A DNA stretch of 64,000 nt from Synaphobranchus kaupii. Taxonomy: Eukaryota; Chordata; Actinopteri; Anguilliformes; Synaphobranchidae. How positions within the stretch are numbered: the first letter of the stretch is position 1; each line of letters starts with the position of its first letter. Shown in pieces: positions 13,015-22,445 of this stretch. The notes beneath the pieces were generated by a model. The model worked only from the letters and a program-made list of their open reading frames with translations. It ran no database searches and was not told the origin of the DNA. The stretch spans positions 101,544,118 through 101,608,117 of the forward strand of contig CM056377.1 in assembly GCA_029718625.1 (NCBI GenBank), read 5' to 3'. The translations under genes were made by a program, and so were the position numbers.

Positions 13015-13370
13015 ATGGTAAGTATCGGATCAGCTTTTAAAATGAACTTTTCAATGCATGTTCCCACGTAGAATCATACACACATCCAAGTTGACGGTCC
13101 AGTGCGTTTGGGTTGCTCATTATGAAATTGCATGGAGCGATTGCGTTCCAACTGGCTTTTTTTTTAAAGCATGAGAACAACAATTTGATTGGCTACCATA
13201 GAGACACACCTTGGACATTTAAACCCAGCCTTTTAGCAATACCGCCATAAGGTGCGCCAAGATTGGCGTCATGAAATTACCAAATTTCTCGCCGACACGC
13301 CCTCAGAGCGATACCGCCAAGCGATTACTCTTGTGTTCACCATTGCGTTTGGTTTATTAAAATAGAGCCC

Positions 13371-14126
13371 TAAGTGTTTGAGTTTGAAGAGAAAAATGTC
13401 GACACTGCAATTTTTTTGAACAGATTAATATTCCTTTTCTTTGCTTCCTGTAAAAGAATAACGCAGACTTGATAAAATTTGTTAATGCTTTGATTTGGAA
13501 TTGAATGTGTAATGTTTCCACTACATTTGAAATATGGAACTATAAGCTATTAAAAAATATTTGCACTTTATTCACTTTTTTTAACGCACTGCTATTTATT
13601 TGAACACAACTGTACATGTACTCACTATTCACTAAAGCAACAGAGTTTCACATGTACATGCCCTGCTACTTCTATGCCCCAAGGTAGCCTCACACTTAAC
13701 ACACCACAGAACACTAACTGGATTAATTTACACCAAATAATGATTTTTCTGCATGCCTTGATAAGTGACAGCCTCCTGGGAACTTGAGCCACCATGATTT
13801 CAGACAAGCAGGACAGGAGATATTCCTCCACCACCAGTGCACATTCACAACTCAAAATTAATATCCACTCACAACTCTGGGCTACTGTAACTTATCATTG
13901 CTAGGGGGAATTGAACAGTTATTACCTCTTCTACTTCAGAAACACGTTAAAAGGGTAGGTGACTTTAATTAAAATTCCTCCCTGGTGGGGGGGGGGGGGC
14001 AATTGCAATTCCAGGCAAGGCAATCTTGTTCAAATATGTTAACAAGTCATAACATGATATTCAATAGAACGGTAGACATCTTTATCCAAGCAATGGTTAT
14101 CATGGTGATGATTAGCCTATTATTAG
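13371..14126. other. Non-coding stretch with a G13 run
   Basis: No gene seen. A homopolymer of 13 G lies at 13987-13999. Confidence 0.4.
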
Positions 14127-14232
14127 TAGTAGTAGTAGTGGTGGTAACAATAGTAGTACTGTTACTGCTACATTTAATCTGTACAGTACTGGAAGTACTG
14201 TTACTGCTACATTTAATCTGTACAGTACTGGT
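14127..14232. repeat. (AGT)n tract plus 39-bp tandem duplication
   Basis: A short AGT trinucleotide tract (about 14124-14140) is followed by two copies, 39 bp apart, of a unit running AGTACTGTTACTGCTACATT to ACAGTACTGG (starting 14155 and 14194). A 151-codon frame spanning the region is very hydrophobic only because of these repeats, so I do not call it a gene. Confidence 0.8.
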
Positions 14233-16190
14233 TCTTTGGTTATTAATCAAGACAAAATGTGTACACAGAGTGACACCCAAAAAATATTATCTTAAGTTTT
14301 ACAATTCAATACAAAATACTATGATCTGGTACTTTTCCAATAGAGGCAATGGGGTGATATCAAACACAGGGAATTTGCACAGTAAATTCACATGGATGCT
14401 CTATTCTTTCATCAATGGTTTAAGACTGCTAGTGGATTAAATTAAGCAAATCATTTCAAAATCTTGATTTCCCTCCACGGAATTCCTTCCAACTTAAATC
14501 TTCCTCCCTTCCCTTCAATGACGGCTTCTAGTTTCTGCATGGACACATCTCAAGGTCAGAGGTGTGAGTGGAACATGGTTTATTGTCAGTCCAGACCTTA
14601 AGAGAAAGAAGAGATTAGTGATAAAGTTATAGTAGGCATTCACTGGCTGTTCCTCACACATGCTGGAAAATGTGAAAACGAAAAACTTTCACACTCTAGA
14701 CATTGATGAATTGCATAATTACAGAAATAAATTGGTTTCAGGTTCAAAAGAACACATTTGTTCAGCATGGATATAAAAAAAACAGTTGTGCTCCCACCTT
14801 CATCCTGATCCATAGATATTAATGAAAGTCAGTTCTTTATTGTAACTACATATTTCATAGTTCATCATGGCTAGTGGAGGAATTTCTCATTTCAAAGCTC
14901 ATTACCCCAGGTGACAATTAATTAATGACACCGATCTGAAGCAACGTTTACTCAGGGCAGAGCACAGTGTTGCCTACATGTGGTTACACATGACCATTTC
15001 ACATCCACATCTTGTGAAGTAGTATTGAACATTATAAGCATCTGGTTTAAATGTCTGAATTAAAAGGAGAGGTGTTTCTAAATCAGGGATTGCACAAGGC
15101 AGCATAGTCATGTCCATGTGCTCGCCACGTTACATTTCACTGGAATGAGACTGCCTGAGAACGAAAGTATGAAAAATCCTTTTTCTGGATTGTTTTTTAT
15201 CACATCTGAGATTGAGCTGTGGAATGAAGTGGAAGGGAGATTAAAAACAGCACACATAAATTGGTTTTGCAATCCAGGTGTGAGAAGAGGCACAAAGAGC
15301 AAAGCGAAAATCAATTGACAACAAACAGCAGAAGGCCAATTTCCTTTGATCAGATGCTAATGATATCATATTGTTGATTTGCAAATTAATTTATGATTTA
15401 ATTAATGGTTTATCCCAGATAAACAAAGCTTGCGACCAGCAGGTCCACAAAACCTGACAGTATTTGTTTTTAAAAGCCTTCATAGTGCTATCAAACCACA
15501 GCTATTTTATAAATCGTTAAGATTATAATTGAAACATGGTCATTTAATTTAAAATAGTTGACAATGATTCAGGAATGTTTAGTATACTAGTCATTCTTAT
15601 CGCATACTACAATGTTTGAAATGTAGCTTATGTTATAATGTACAAATTACTAATGCTACGACCAGTAATGATAGTAATAAATTATATATACATTCTATGG
15701 ATATATCACAATTGGCAATAAATATTTCTGTATCCAAATAATAGATTTAACAGTCGAATATGGTTTTACGGTAGTTATATAACCCCTGTAGTGTGTGCTG
15801 AACTCCCACAAATTAGTCTTTCCTCATTAACTTTTCTATGACAGTTGTAGGATATTATCTATAATTGGATTTTTGTGTAACTCATTTGCAGCAGGGTTTA
15901 TTATTGTTGAGATGGGGCTCTTTTTAGTGGCTTGAGTTTTAATGCTAATTTATACCATATAGCAATGTGTAGTTATGGCTCCTCACAAATCAGTGCCAGC
16001 AGATATTGCCCTGTCACACAGCAGTAAATTTCATGAAAACCAGGCAATAGATGATAAAATGTGGATAGCAATATAGGACAAAATATAATGTATTAATCTA
16101 CGCAAAATCTTTTAAATTCATTTTAAATTATTATTTTTTTGGCAGGACAGCACGTGAAGAACTTGGCTCTCAAATATTTAACATTTTCCT
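14233..16190. other. Non-coding stretch, nothing recognised
   Basis: No gene, RNA or clear repeat recognised across roughly 2 kb of AT-rich DNA. Confidence 0.4.
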
Positions 16191-16194
16191 GTAT

Positions 16195-16745
16195 AGATTT
16201 CACAAAATGCATTGTTTCGACTGAATAAGTTGATCCGCAAGGCCGGTGATGTTGTTGGGGTGAAACTGGACTCCCTGACAACTGTGATGGAGAGGAGGAT
16301 GCTGATTAAGCTGAGAAGCATCCTGGATAACACCTCCCACCCCCTCCATAACGAGCCGGTCAGGAGCACATTCAGCGGTAGACTCATCATGCCAAGATGC
16401 ACCACAGAGCGCCACAGGAGGTCATTCCTGCCTGCGGCAATCAAACTCTTTAACTCCTCCCTCTGAGTACTAGGTCACTCACATTTGTGCCGGTCATAAA
16501 GTTATAAACTCACTATGGCACCTTACTAGCAATGTTTTATTTTATTTTATTTTATTTTATTTTATTTTATTTTATCTTTTTTACTATTGAATTGTATTAT
16601 ATGTATTTATGATTATTCTCTCATTTTTATATTTATTCTTTTCTTTCCTATCTTAAGTGCAGAAGTGGATGATTGTCACATTACAATTTCCCTGCGGGGA
16701 TCAATAAAGTATTTTTGATTGATTTTGATTGATTTGATTGATTGA
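16195..16745 (+). mobile_element. 5'-truncated LINE 3' end (L2/CR1/Rex-like)
   Basis: A frame at 16212-16466 matches the C-terminal tail of fish non-LTR retrotransposon ORF2 proteins: a KLDSLTTVMERRMLIKLRSI region, then MPRCTTERHRRSFLPAAIKL and a terminal FNSSL. A 3' UTR follows with a (TTTTA)n tract (about 16534-16575) and the phrase CCCTGCGGGGATCAATAAAG, ending in an ATTGATT-type repeat tail (16712-16745). This tail style is characteristic of L2/CR1-type LINEs. Everything upstream (endonuclease and most RT) is missing, as expected for a truncated insertion. Strand is supported by both the protein and the tail. Confidence 0.75.
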
Positions 16746-17414
16746 CTTAAAGTGTATCAAGAGAGCAACTGATGGAGTGTTTAATGATTCATGATGGCAG
16801 TGACTAAAAAATTAAATGACTTTGCTGTGTGAGCTAGCTACCCTTGGAGCGAGCAGTGTGGCTGCAAGGAGAATACACTAATGTGGTATTGATCAGAGTG
16901 ACATTCCTATCAGCTGTGCCGGGCGTAAAGGTCAGCCAGTTTGAGTTTACCTCTTATGCCCATCTCCCTCCTGCTGCAGGAGAGAGGGGGAGGGAGCAGA
17001 CAGAACAAGGACACTAAGGCTTAGGAGGACTCACCTTGGCAAGGAAAACAGCAAGGAGGTACTGCCAGAGTCTCACCCATCGACAGAATGCTGAAGATCT
17101 ACTTCCCATCAAACCATTGTGTGATTTACGTAAAACGTGTGGGAAATGATAACCTTTGGCTTGGAGTCAGAGGGAGTTAGTAAATTGGAGTGAAAGATTA
17201 TTTTTGTATGAGCTCAGTCATGGATAGAGGAGCTGCCCTCGCATCACAAGGTTGTGGAATGGCCGGGTCGAACGGGAGAAAAGTATATTCGGCGCCTCAT
17301 GTGGTGAACCCAATGACACCTAAATGACCAGTTTAGAAGCTCCATCCTGAGAGTTTGTGCGACCAATGTCTGTTGTCTTTTGTTGCAAGGTCCAGGATCC
17401 TTTGTAAACCGCTT
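16746..17414. other. Non-coding stretch, nothing recognised
   Basis: No gene or repeat structure recognised. Confidence 0.4.
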
Positions 17415-20100
17415 GCTATGTTTTTTTTAATTTTTTAATTTTTTAATTTTTTATTTTTTGTAAAAAGTAAAGTAAAGTACATCATGACATTGTTTTCATT
17501 TCATGATAACCCCCTATTTTTTAAACTTGATAATTTTCTACCATCTTGCATCTTATCTTACACTTGAAGGTCTTTAAATTTGTAGACATTTTAATCTCAT
17601 CATGTAAACTGTTCCAAAGCTTAACCCCCACAATGGATAATGAATGACCTCTGAGTGTTGACTTTATAGATTTTTGTTTATAAATCATATTTCCTCTTAG
17701 GTTATGTATGTCATCTCTCTTTAGAAACAGTTTCTGTATATTTACGGGTAAGAGATTTTTGGAGGCTAAGAATAATATTTGTACAGTATTATATTTAATT
17801 ATATCCTGCCACTTGAGAAACTTTGCCTTAATAAACAAATCATTTGTGTGGTCTTTATATGGGACACCATATACAACTCTCATTGCCCTTTTTTGGAGTT
17901 TGAACAGTGGCTCTATAGTGTCTTTATAGGTGTGTCCCCACACTTCAACACAGTAGTTTAGGTGAGGTGTTATGAGTGCCGAGTAAATTGTCTTAAGTGA
18001 ATGTTGATTGAGTAGTTTCTGCATTTTCCACAAAATAGACACGCTTTTGGCCAATTTACATTGAACTAGCTTCACATGTGGTTTCCAAGGTAAAAAAACT
18101 GTTATATGCAATGTTTACAGAGCTCCTAGCTCAAAAATAGACATTTTCAAAAATTGTATGGGAGAAATATCAAAAATGAATCAATCAAATGTTTTTATAT
18201 GTGGTGACTTTAACGTAGACATATTAAATCCCAACGATAATAAGTTGATTGAGGACTTCGTTAACACAATGTATGCGTGGGGAATGCGACCACTAATTAC
18301 CCAGCCAAGCCGAATCACCAAACATAGTGCCACACTAATTGACAACATCTATACAAATATACTGGACACAGTAATAACAAGTGGTATTTTGATAAATGAT
18401 ATCTCTGATCACCTTCCAGTCTTCGCTATCTGTGACTGGAAACACACTTTGGATCAGAATCCAGTGACAAAAATCTTAAAAAGAATTAGAAACGAAAAGA
18501 GACTCAAAGATTTTGAACAAGATATGATAAAGCAAAAGTGGAATGATGTATTGAATGAAAGAGACACAAACAAAGTGTATGAGGCCTTCTTAAACACAAT
18601 AAATTCAATATATGACAAGCACTGCCCGGTAGTCAAAAATTCGAGAAAAGGCAAAAAAATCAAAGAAATAAGGCCATGGATTACCAAGAAAATAGAAAAC
18701 GCCTGTAGAAAAAAAAACAGCTTATATAAACAGTTTTTAAAGGAAAGGAGTGAACAATCATATGCAAAGTACAAACGTTGCAGAAACAGAGTGACTGATC
18801 AGTTGAGGAAACACAAAAAAGATTATTATGATAAGTTACTATCAGAAAATAGAACCAACACCAGAAATCTCTGGAAAATAATAAATTCCGTCTCTGGGCG
18901 TAAGGTCAAGAGGACATTCTCGGATCATTTCAATATAAACAACAAGAGGGAAGAAGAAAAAAAGTCGACATTAGACAATTTCAACAAATACTTTGTTAGT
19001 GTTGGTCCGGAGCTAGCCAAGGCCATTCCTTCCTCACTCCTACAGTGGGATCACTTTGATAGGGGCAGTGAGACAAAACAAGAGTCATTATTTTTATATC
19101 CTGTTACACAAAATGAAATGAAAGTAATACTGAGAGACTGCACAGCTAAGACATCCACCGACGTAGATCAGATAGACATGACATTGTTAAAAAGGATATC
19201 AAAGGCGATCATACCTCCACTAACACATATATGTAACCTATCGTTTTGTAATGGCGTGTTTCCAGACAAAATGAAGATAGCAAAAGTTCTTCCTTTATAC
19301 AAAAGTGGAGACAAACAGGAGTTTTCAAATTATCGTCCTGTTTCAATTTTACCACAGTGCTCAAAAATTATTGAAAAGCTCTTTAATGTCAGATTAGATA
19401 ATTTAATTGATAAACACAAACTGTTATGTGACAACCAATACTGGTTCAGGAAAAAACATTCAACAGCACTGGCCCTAACAGAATCCATAGAATTTATCAA
19501 AGACGCGCTAGACCGGAAACTATTCACCATAGGCATCTTCATTGACTTGAAAAAAGCTTTTGACACGATAAACCACAACATATTGATGGAAAAATTGTAT
19601 AGATATGGAGTTAGAGGAATCGCATTACAATGGATAAAGAGTTACCTATCAAATAGAGTTCAATTTGTTCAGATAGGGGACAACATATCATCATGCCTGG
19701 ATATCACCTGTGGGGTCACACAGGGTTCAGTCCTAGGACCAAAATTATTTTTACTATATATTAATGACATAGTCAAAGTATCTGACGTTTTAAAATTAAT
19801 TTTATTCGCGGACGACACAAACATCCTATGTTCTGGAATTGATCTTAATCAAATGGTCACATCAGTTAACAATGAAATGTCAAAGCTTCACACGTGGTTT
19901 AATATTAATAAACTATCATTAAACCTTTCAAAGACAAAATTTATATTATTTGGGAAAAGAGGCCAGAAAGAAAACATAAACTTAAAAGTCAATGGTATCA
20001 ACATTGAACGAGTGAACGAACACAAGATTCTGGGGTTTACGGTAGATAGCCTCCTGACATGGACATGGACATGGAAACCCCAAATGCAGGTATCAGCAAA
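17415..20100 (-). mobile_element. LINE with internal 5' inversion (twin-priming structure)
   Basis: The insertion is on the minus strand. Its 3' end lies at the left, where a T-rich tract (17419-17459) is an A-rich tail on the minus strand. Reading from that end, the 3' part of the RT ORF occupies 17521-18087 on the minus strand. The 5' part (endonuclease end plus most of RT) lies at about 18090-20079 on the plus strand, inverted. The broken ends of the two halves share TGGAAACC (20072-20079 on plus; complement of 18080-18087), so the protein would continue from LLTW...WKP in one half to WKPHVKLVQ in the other. This order is what the twin-priming model predicts. No target duplication was found. 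Confidence 0.8.
17521..18087 (-). pseudogene. LINE reverse transcriptase, C-terminal portion
   Basis: An uninterrupted frame carries the thumb/C-terminal region of an APE-type LINE ORF2: WKPHVKLVQCKLAKSVSIL, then TIYSALITPHLNYCVEVWG, then LFKLQKRAMRVVYGVPYKDH, and finally GVKLWNSLHDEIK near the end. The stop is at about 17521, followed by a short 3' UTR and the A-rich tail. It is the missing end of the RT that begins on the opposite strand at 18.1 kb. Being separated and inverted relative to its other half, it cannot be expressed as part of a complete protein. The clade is jockey/CR1-like; I cannot name it more precisely. Confidence 0.8.
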
Positions 20101-20110
20101 TTCAATCTGA
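18101..20110 (+). pseudogene. LINE ORF2: endonuclease end plus reverse transcriptase (5' truncated)
   Basis: The frame opens upstream of the first ATG (18158): codons from about 18101 read CNVYRAPSSKIDIF, including the VYRAP motif of apurinic-type LINE endonucleases. FICGDFNVDI follows, and SDHLPVF closes the endonuclease. The RT follows with YRPVSILPQCSKIIEKLF, FIDLKKAFDTINH, GVTQGSVLGPKLF and the catalytic LFADDTN (FADD, about 19804). The frame is uninterrupted for over 650 codons, so the copy is fairly young. The authentic protein ends near 20079 (SLLTW-WKP); the last ~10 codons are flanking DNA. The WT repeat (TGGACA x3) just before the break is unusual. Confidence 0.85.
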
Positions 20111-20305
20111 AATTCCTAACTGATACCCTGTCAACATATGACCTCACATCAACAGCCCACGTTATACATTTTTATTCTCCACATTCTGTCTCTGTGTAAA
20201 CTAAGTGGTTCTTCAGTACCAAACCCGGACTACTTCGCTAGGACTAACCCGAGATAAGGAGGACTGGAGCACACAGAGCTCAGAGCAAAACAAATATTTT
20301 AATGC

Positions 20306-20340
20306 GACTGACGTTTCGACGTCAACGACGTCTTCTTCAG
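20306..20340 (-). ncRNA. Hammerhead-ribozyme-like motif, left PLE copy
   Basis: Read on the minus strand this is the exact counterpart of the motif at 21831-21865: CTGAAGA core, a GACGTC/GACGTC stem with a GTT loop, GAAAC, and a GTC potential cleavage triplet. Its conservation in both arms means only that the arms are near-identical. See the right-copy entry for the structural caveat about stem I. Confidence 0.4.
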
Positions 20341-20477
20341 AGTCAAATGGAAATACAGACAATGCACCGGGAGGTATATAAATACCCTCCCATCAATTAC
20401 ACAAAGTAAGGTGCGCATGTGTAGGACTAATATATCTCGTCATCAATACCACATACATAATGTTATCTTCTTTAACA

Positions 20478-20649
20478 GGGTAAAGAGAAGACCGACAAAT
20501 GTCATAGGTAAATAAACTGAATAATTGTCTATTGTGAACATGGCATAAAACAAAATACAATGAGGGTAAAGAGAAGACCGACAAATGTCATAGGTAAATA
20601 AACTGAATAATTGTCTATTGTGAACATGGCATAAAACAAAATACAATGA
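20478..20649. repeat. 86-bp tandem duplication inside left PLE arm
   Basis: The segment beginning GGGTAAAGAGAAGACCGAC and running to AACAAAATACAATGA occurs twice in a row (20478-20563 and 20564-20649), with no difference that I see. The right arm has one copy (about 21610-21695 in reverse). The duplication therefore arose after the two arms were formed. Confidence 0.9.
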
Positions 20650-20672
20650 AAATCAAAAAGCCTGTACACAAG

Positions 20673-21034
20673 TTACAAAAAACATGAAAGATTCAACGAC
20701 TCATTTAACCCATTAGGTTCCACACTATTGAGTGTATGTATCCAGTACGCCTCTCTGCGGAGCAGTTGCTTAATAATATCTCCGCCTCTGGATGATAAAG
20801 TGACTCTCTCAATACCCCAAAATTTTAAAGAAGAGACAGAACCATGATTGGCTTCAGCGTAATGTCGCGCAATTGCATAGTCCATATTCTTGGACCGGAT
20901 CGCGGTCTTATGTTCAGCAATTCTAAGTTTGAGGGCTCTCTTGGTCTGTCCGATATAGATTTTGGAGCATATACATTTCAACATGTAGATTACATGGGTA
21001 GTGTTGCAGTTAATAAAAGTGGTTATTTTAAATT
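20673..21034 (-). pseudogene. Penelope GIY-YIG endonuclease, left copy (truncated)
   Basis: The 103-codon minus-strand frame starts at MLKCICSKIYIGQTKRALKL. The K-I-Y-I-G-Q-T-K-R segment is the YIG half of a GIY-YIG nuclease, and RIAEHK supplies the conserved Arg and following basic helix. The C-terminal half ends YWIHTLNSVEPNGLNESLNL. Upstream the sense sequence continues only to about 21034 (the NCNTTHVIY segment and FKITTFIN) before meeting the opposed right copy. The nuclease domain is largely present, but the N-terminal linker and RT are gone. Confidence 0.8.
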
Positions 21035-21584
21035 ACCGCGAGTGTGCTTTAGAAGGCCACATAACTTAAAAGATAAGGTGGTTCACAGCATGGTGAGTAG
21101 TCCGCAGACAAAACCCTCCTGGCTACCTACGCCCCCTAGAGGGTTCTATCGCTGTGGACACTGTGTCCATTGCTCTAACTCCAATGACATCAAAGTCTTC
21201 TGTCATCCACGTTCGGGCAAGGAATTTAAAATAACCACTTTTATTAACTGCAACACTACCCATGTAATCTACATGTTGAAATGTATATGCTCCAAAATCT
21301 ATATCGGACAGACCAAGAGAGCCCTCAAACTTAGAATTGCTGAACATAAGACCGCGATCCGGTCCAAGAATATGGACTATGCAATTGCGCGACATTACGC
21401 TGAAGCCAATCATGGTTCTGTCTCTTCTTTAAAATTTTGGGGTATTGAGAGAGTCACTTTATCATCCAGAGGCGGAGATATTATTAAGCAACTGCTCCGC
21501 AGAGAGGCGTACTGGATACATACACTCAATAGTGTGGAACCTAATGGGTTAAATGAGTCGTTGAATCTTTCATGTTTTTTGTAA
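21035..21584 (+). pseudogene. Penelope GIY-YIG endonuclease with upstream linker, right copy
   Basis: The sense protein begins at about 21035 (PRVCFRRPHNLKDKVVHS); the ATG at 20844 lies in the antisense of the left copy and should not be taken as its start. Next come a cysteine/histidine linker (GFYRCGHCVHCSNSNDIKVF) and FKITTFINCNTTHVIYMLKC, the usual lead-in to a Penelope endonuclease. The domain itself then reads KIYIGQTKRALKLRIAEHK through RREAYWIHTLNS to a stop at 21584. The Cys-rich linker matches the CX2C-type motif reported between RT and EN in this class. RT is missing, so the copy cannot mobilise itself. Confidence 0.85.
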
Positions 21585-21830
21585 CTTGTGTACAGGCTTT
21601 TTGATTTTCATTGTATTTTGTTTTATGCCATGTTCACAATAGACAATTATTCAGTTTATTTACCTATGACATTTGTCGGTCTTCTCTTTACCCTGTTAAA
21701 GAAGATAACATTATGTATGTGGTATTGATGACGAGATATATTAGTCCTACACATGCGCACCTTACTTTGTGTAATTGATGGGAGGGTATTTATATACCTC
21801 CCGGTGCATTGTCTGTATTTCCATTTGACT

Positions 21831-21865
21831 CTGAAGAAGACGTCGTTGACGTCGAAACGTCAGTC
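21831..21865 (+). ncRNA. Hammerhead-ribozyme-like motif, right PLE copy
   Basis: The sequence contains, in order, CTGAAGA (fits CUGANGA), a 6-bp stem GACGTC/GACGTC closed by GTT, GAAAC, a GTCA tetraloop and GTC. This is the core layout of the minimal hammerheads described in Penelope-like elements, with stem III reduced to one or two pairs. The weak point is stem I: bases flanking the core (TGACT before, GCATT after) pair poorly. It may be a degenerate ribozyme or may need a dimeric form. Activity is not shown by the sequence. Confidence 0.45.
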
Positions 21866-22256
21866 GCATTAAAATATTTGTTTTGCTCTGAGCTCTGTGT
21901 GCTCCAGTCCTCCTTATCTCGGGTTAGTCCTAGCAAAGTAGTCCGGGTTTGGTATTCTTTCTATTCACTGGTCCTTCTGTTGAGCACCTATAGTTCCTTG
22001 TTTATATAGCCGGCTTGTAGCGCGTTTGGGATCACCCCCTTTTTACTTTGGTTCTTCAGTACTTTAGACTGGATGTAATTCATGTCCTGATGACCTGGGA
22101 AATTTTAAATGGGCTAATCTAAAAAGAAAAAACGGATAAAAGTGCCAGGAATTCCCTTCAGTTGGGCTGGAATCTCATGTGTCAACATCCTATGAACAGA
22201 CAGGAAAACACAGGGAACTAGTAAACACAGGGAACTGATATTCCTAGGTTAGGATA

Positions 22257-22445
22257 TCAGTCAAGGTGGAGTCTGAAGAGGTGTGTCTTCAGGCCTCGAC
22301 GGAATGCAGGCAGGGTTGGAGTAGAACGTAGGGGAATGGGAAGTTCATTCCACCACTGAGGAGTTAAGGTGGAAAACCAACCAACAAGAGGAGGAAGGAG
22401 GAAATGTCTTGTGGAATTTAATTGTGCTAAATCAGCATAATCCAA
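22257..22445 (-). pseudogene. LINE ORF2 C-terminal fragment
   Basis: The minus-strand frame reads LLPPLVGWFSTLTPQWWNEL, then LPAFRRGLKTHLFRLHLD and a stop. This is a common closing segment of fish LINE RT proteins (WWNeLP...FRR.LKTHLFR). Only about 60 codons remain. The neighbouring bases on both sides show no further match, so it is an isolated remnant. Confidence 0.65.

Larger units (their letters stand above)
11663..13370 (+). mobile_element. PIF/Harbinger element, internally deleted, MITE-interrupted
   Basis: The left end GGGCTCTATTTTC and right end AAAATAGAGCCC are inverted. Sub-terminal motifs (CCAGCGCAAGGG on the left, CGCCAAGATTGGCG-like on the right) match the style of the other Harbinger copies in the window. 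It carries a HARBI1-type transposase remnant (12722-13014) that gives the superfamily identity. A palindromic MITE sits inside at 12198-12708. A clear 3-bp target duplication was not identified. The element cannot encode a working transposase. Confidence 0.75.
20206..22062. mobile_element. Penelope-like element: two head-to-head copies, 14-bp TSD
   Basis: Two 5'-truncated copies point away from each other: the left copy on the minus strand (about 20220-21034) and the right copy on the plus strand (about 21035-22048). They form arms that are almost identical. The whole is bracketed by the direct repeat TGGTTCTTCAGTAC (20206-20219 and 22049-22062), so it behaves as one insertion. Each copy encodes the GIY-YIG endonuclease region typical of Penelope retroelements and carries a hammerhead-like motif near its end. 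The right copy extends about 90 bp further at its 3' side (21958-22048). Inverted and partially duplicated arrangements are well known for Penelope elements. The RT domain is absent from both copies. Confidence 0.85.

Noticed and set aside
13985..14440. 151-codon hydrophobic frame that could suggest a membrane protein
   Set aside because: Its hydrophobic part comes from AGT/GTA trinucleotides and a 39-bp tandem repeat; there is no homology or gene context.
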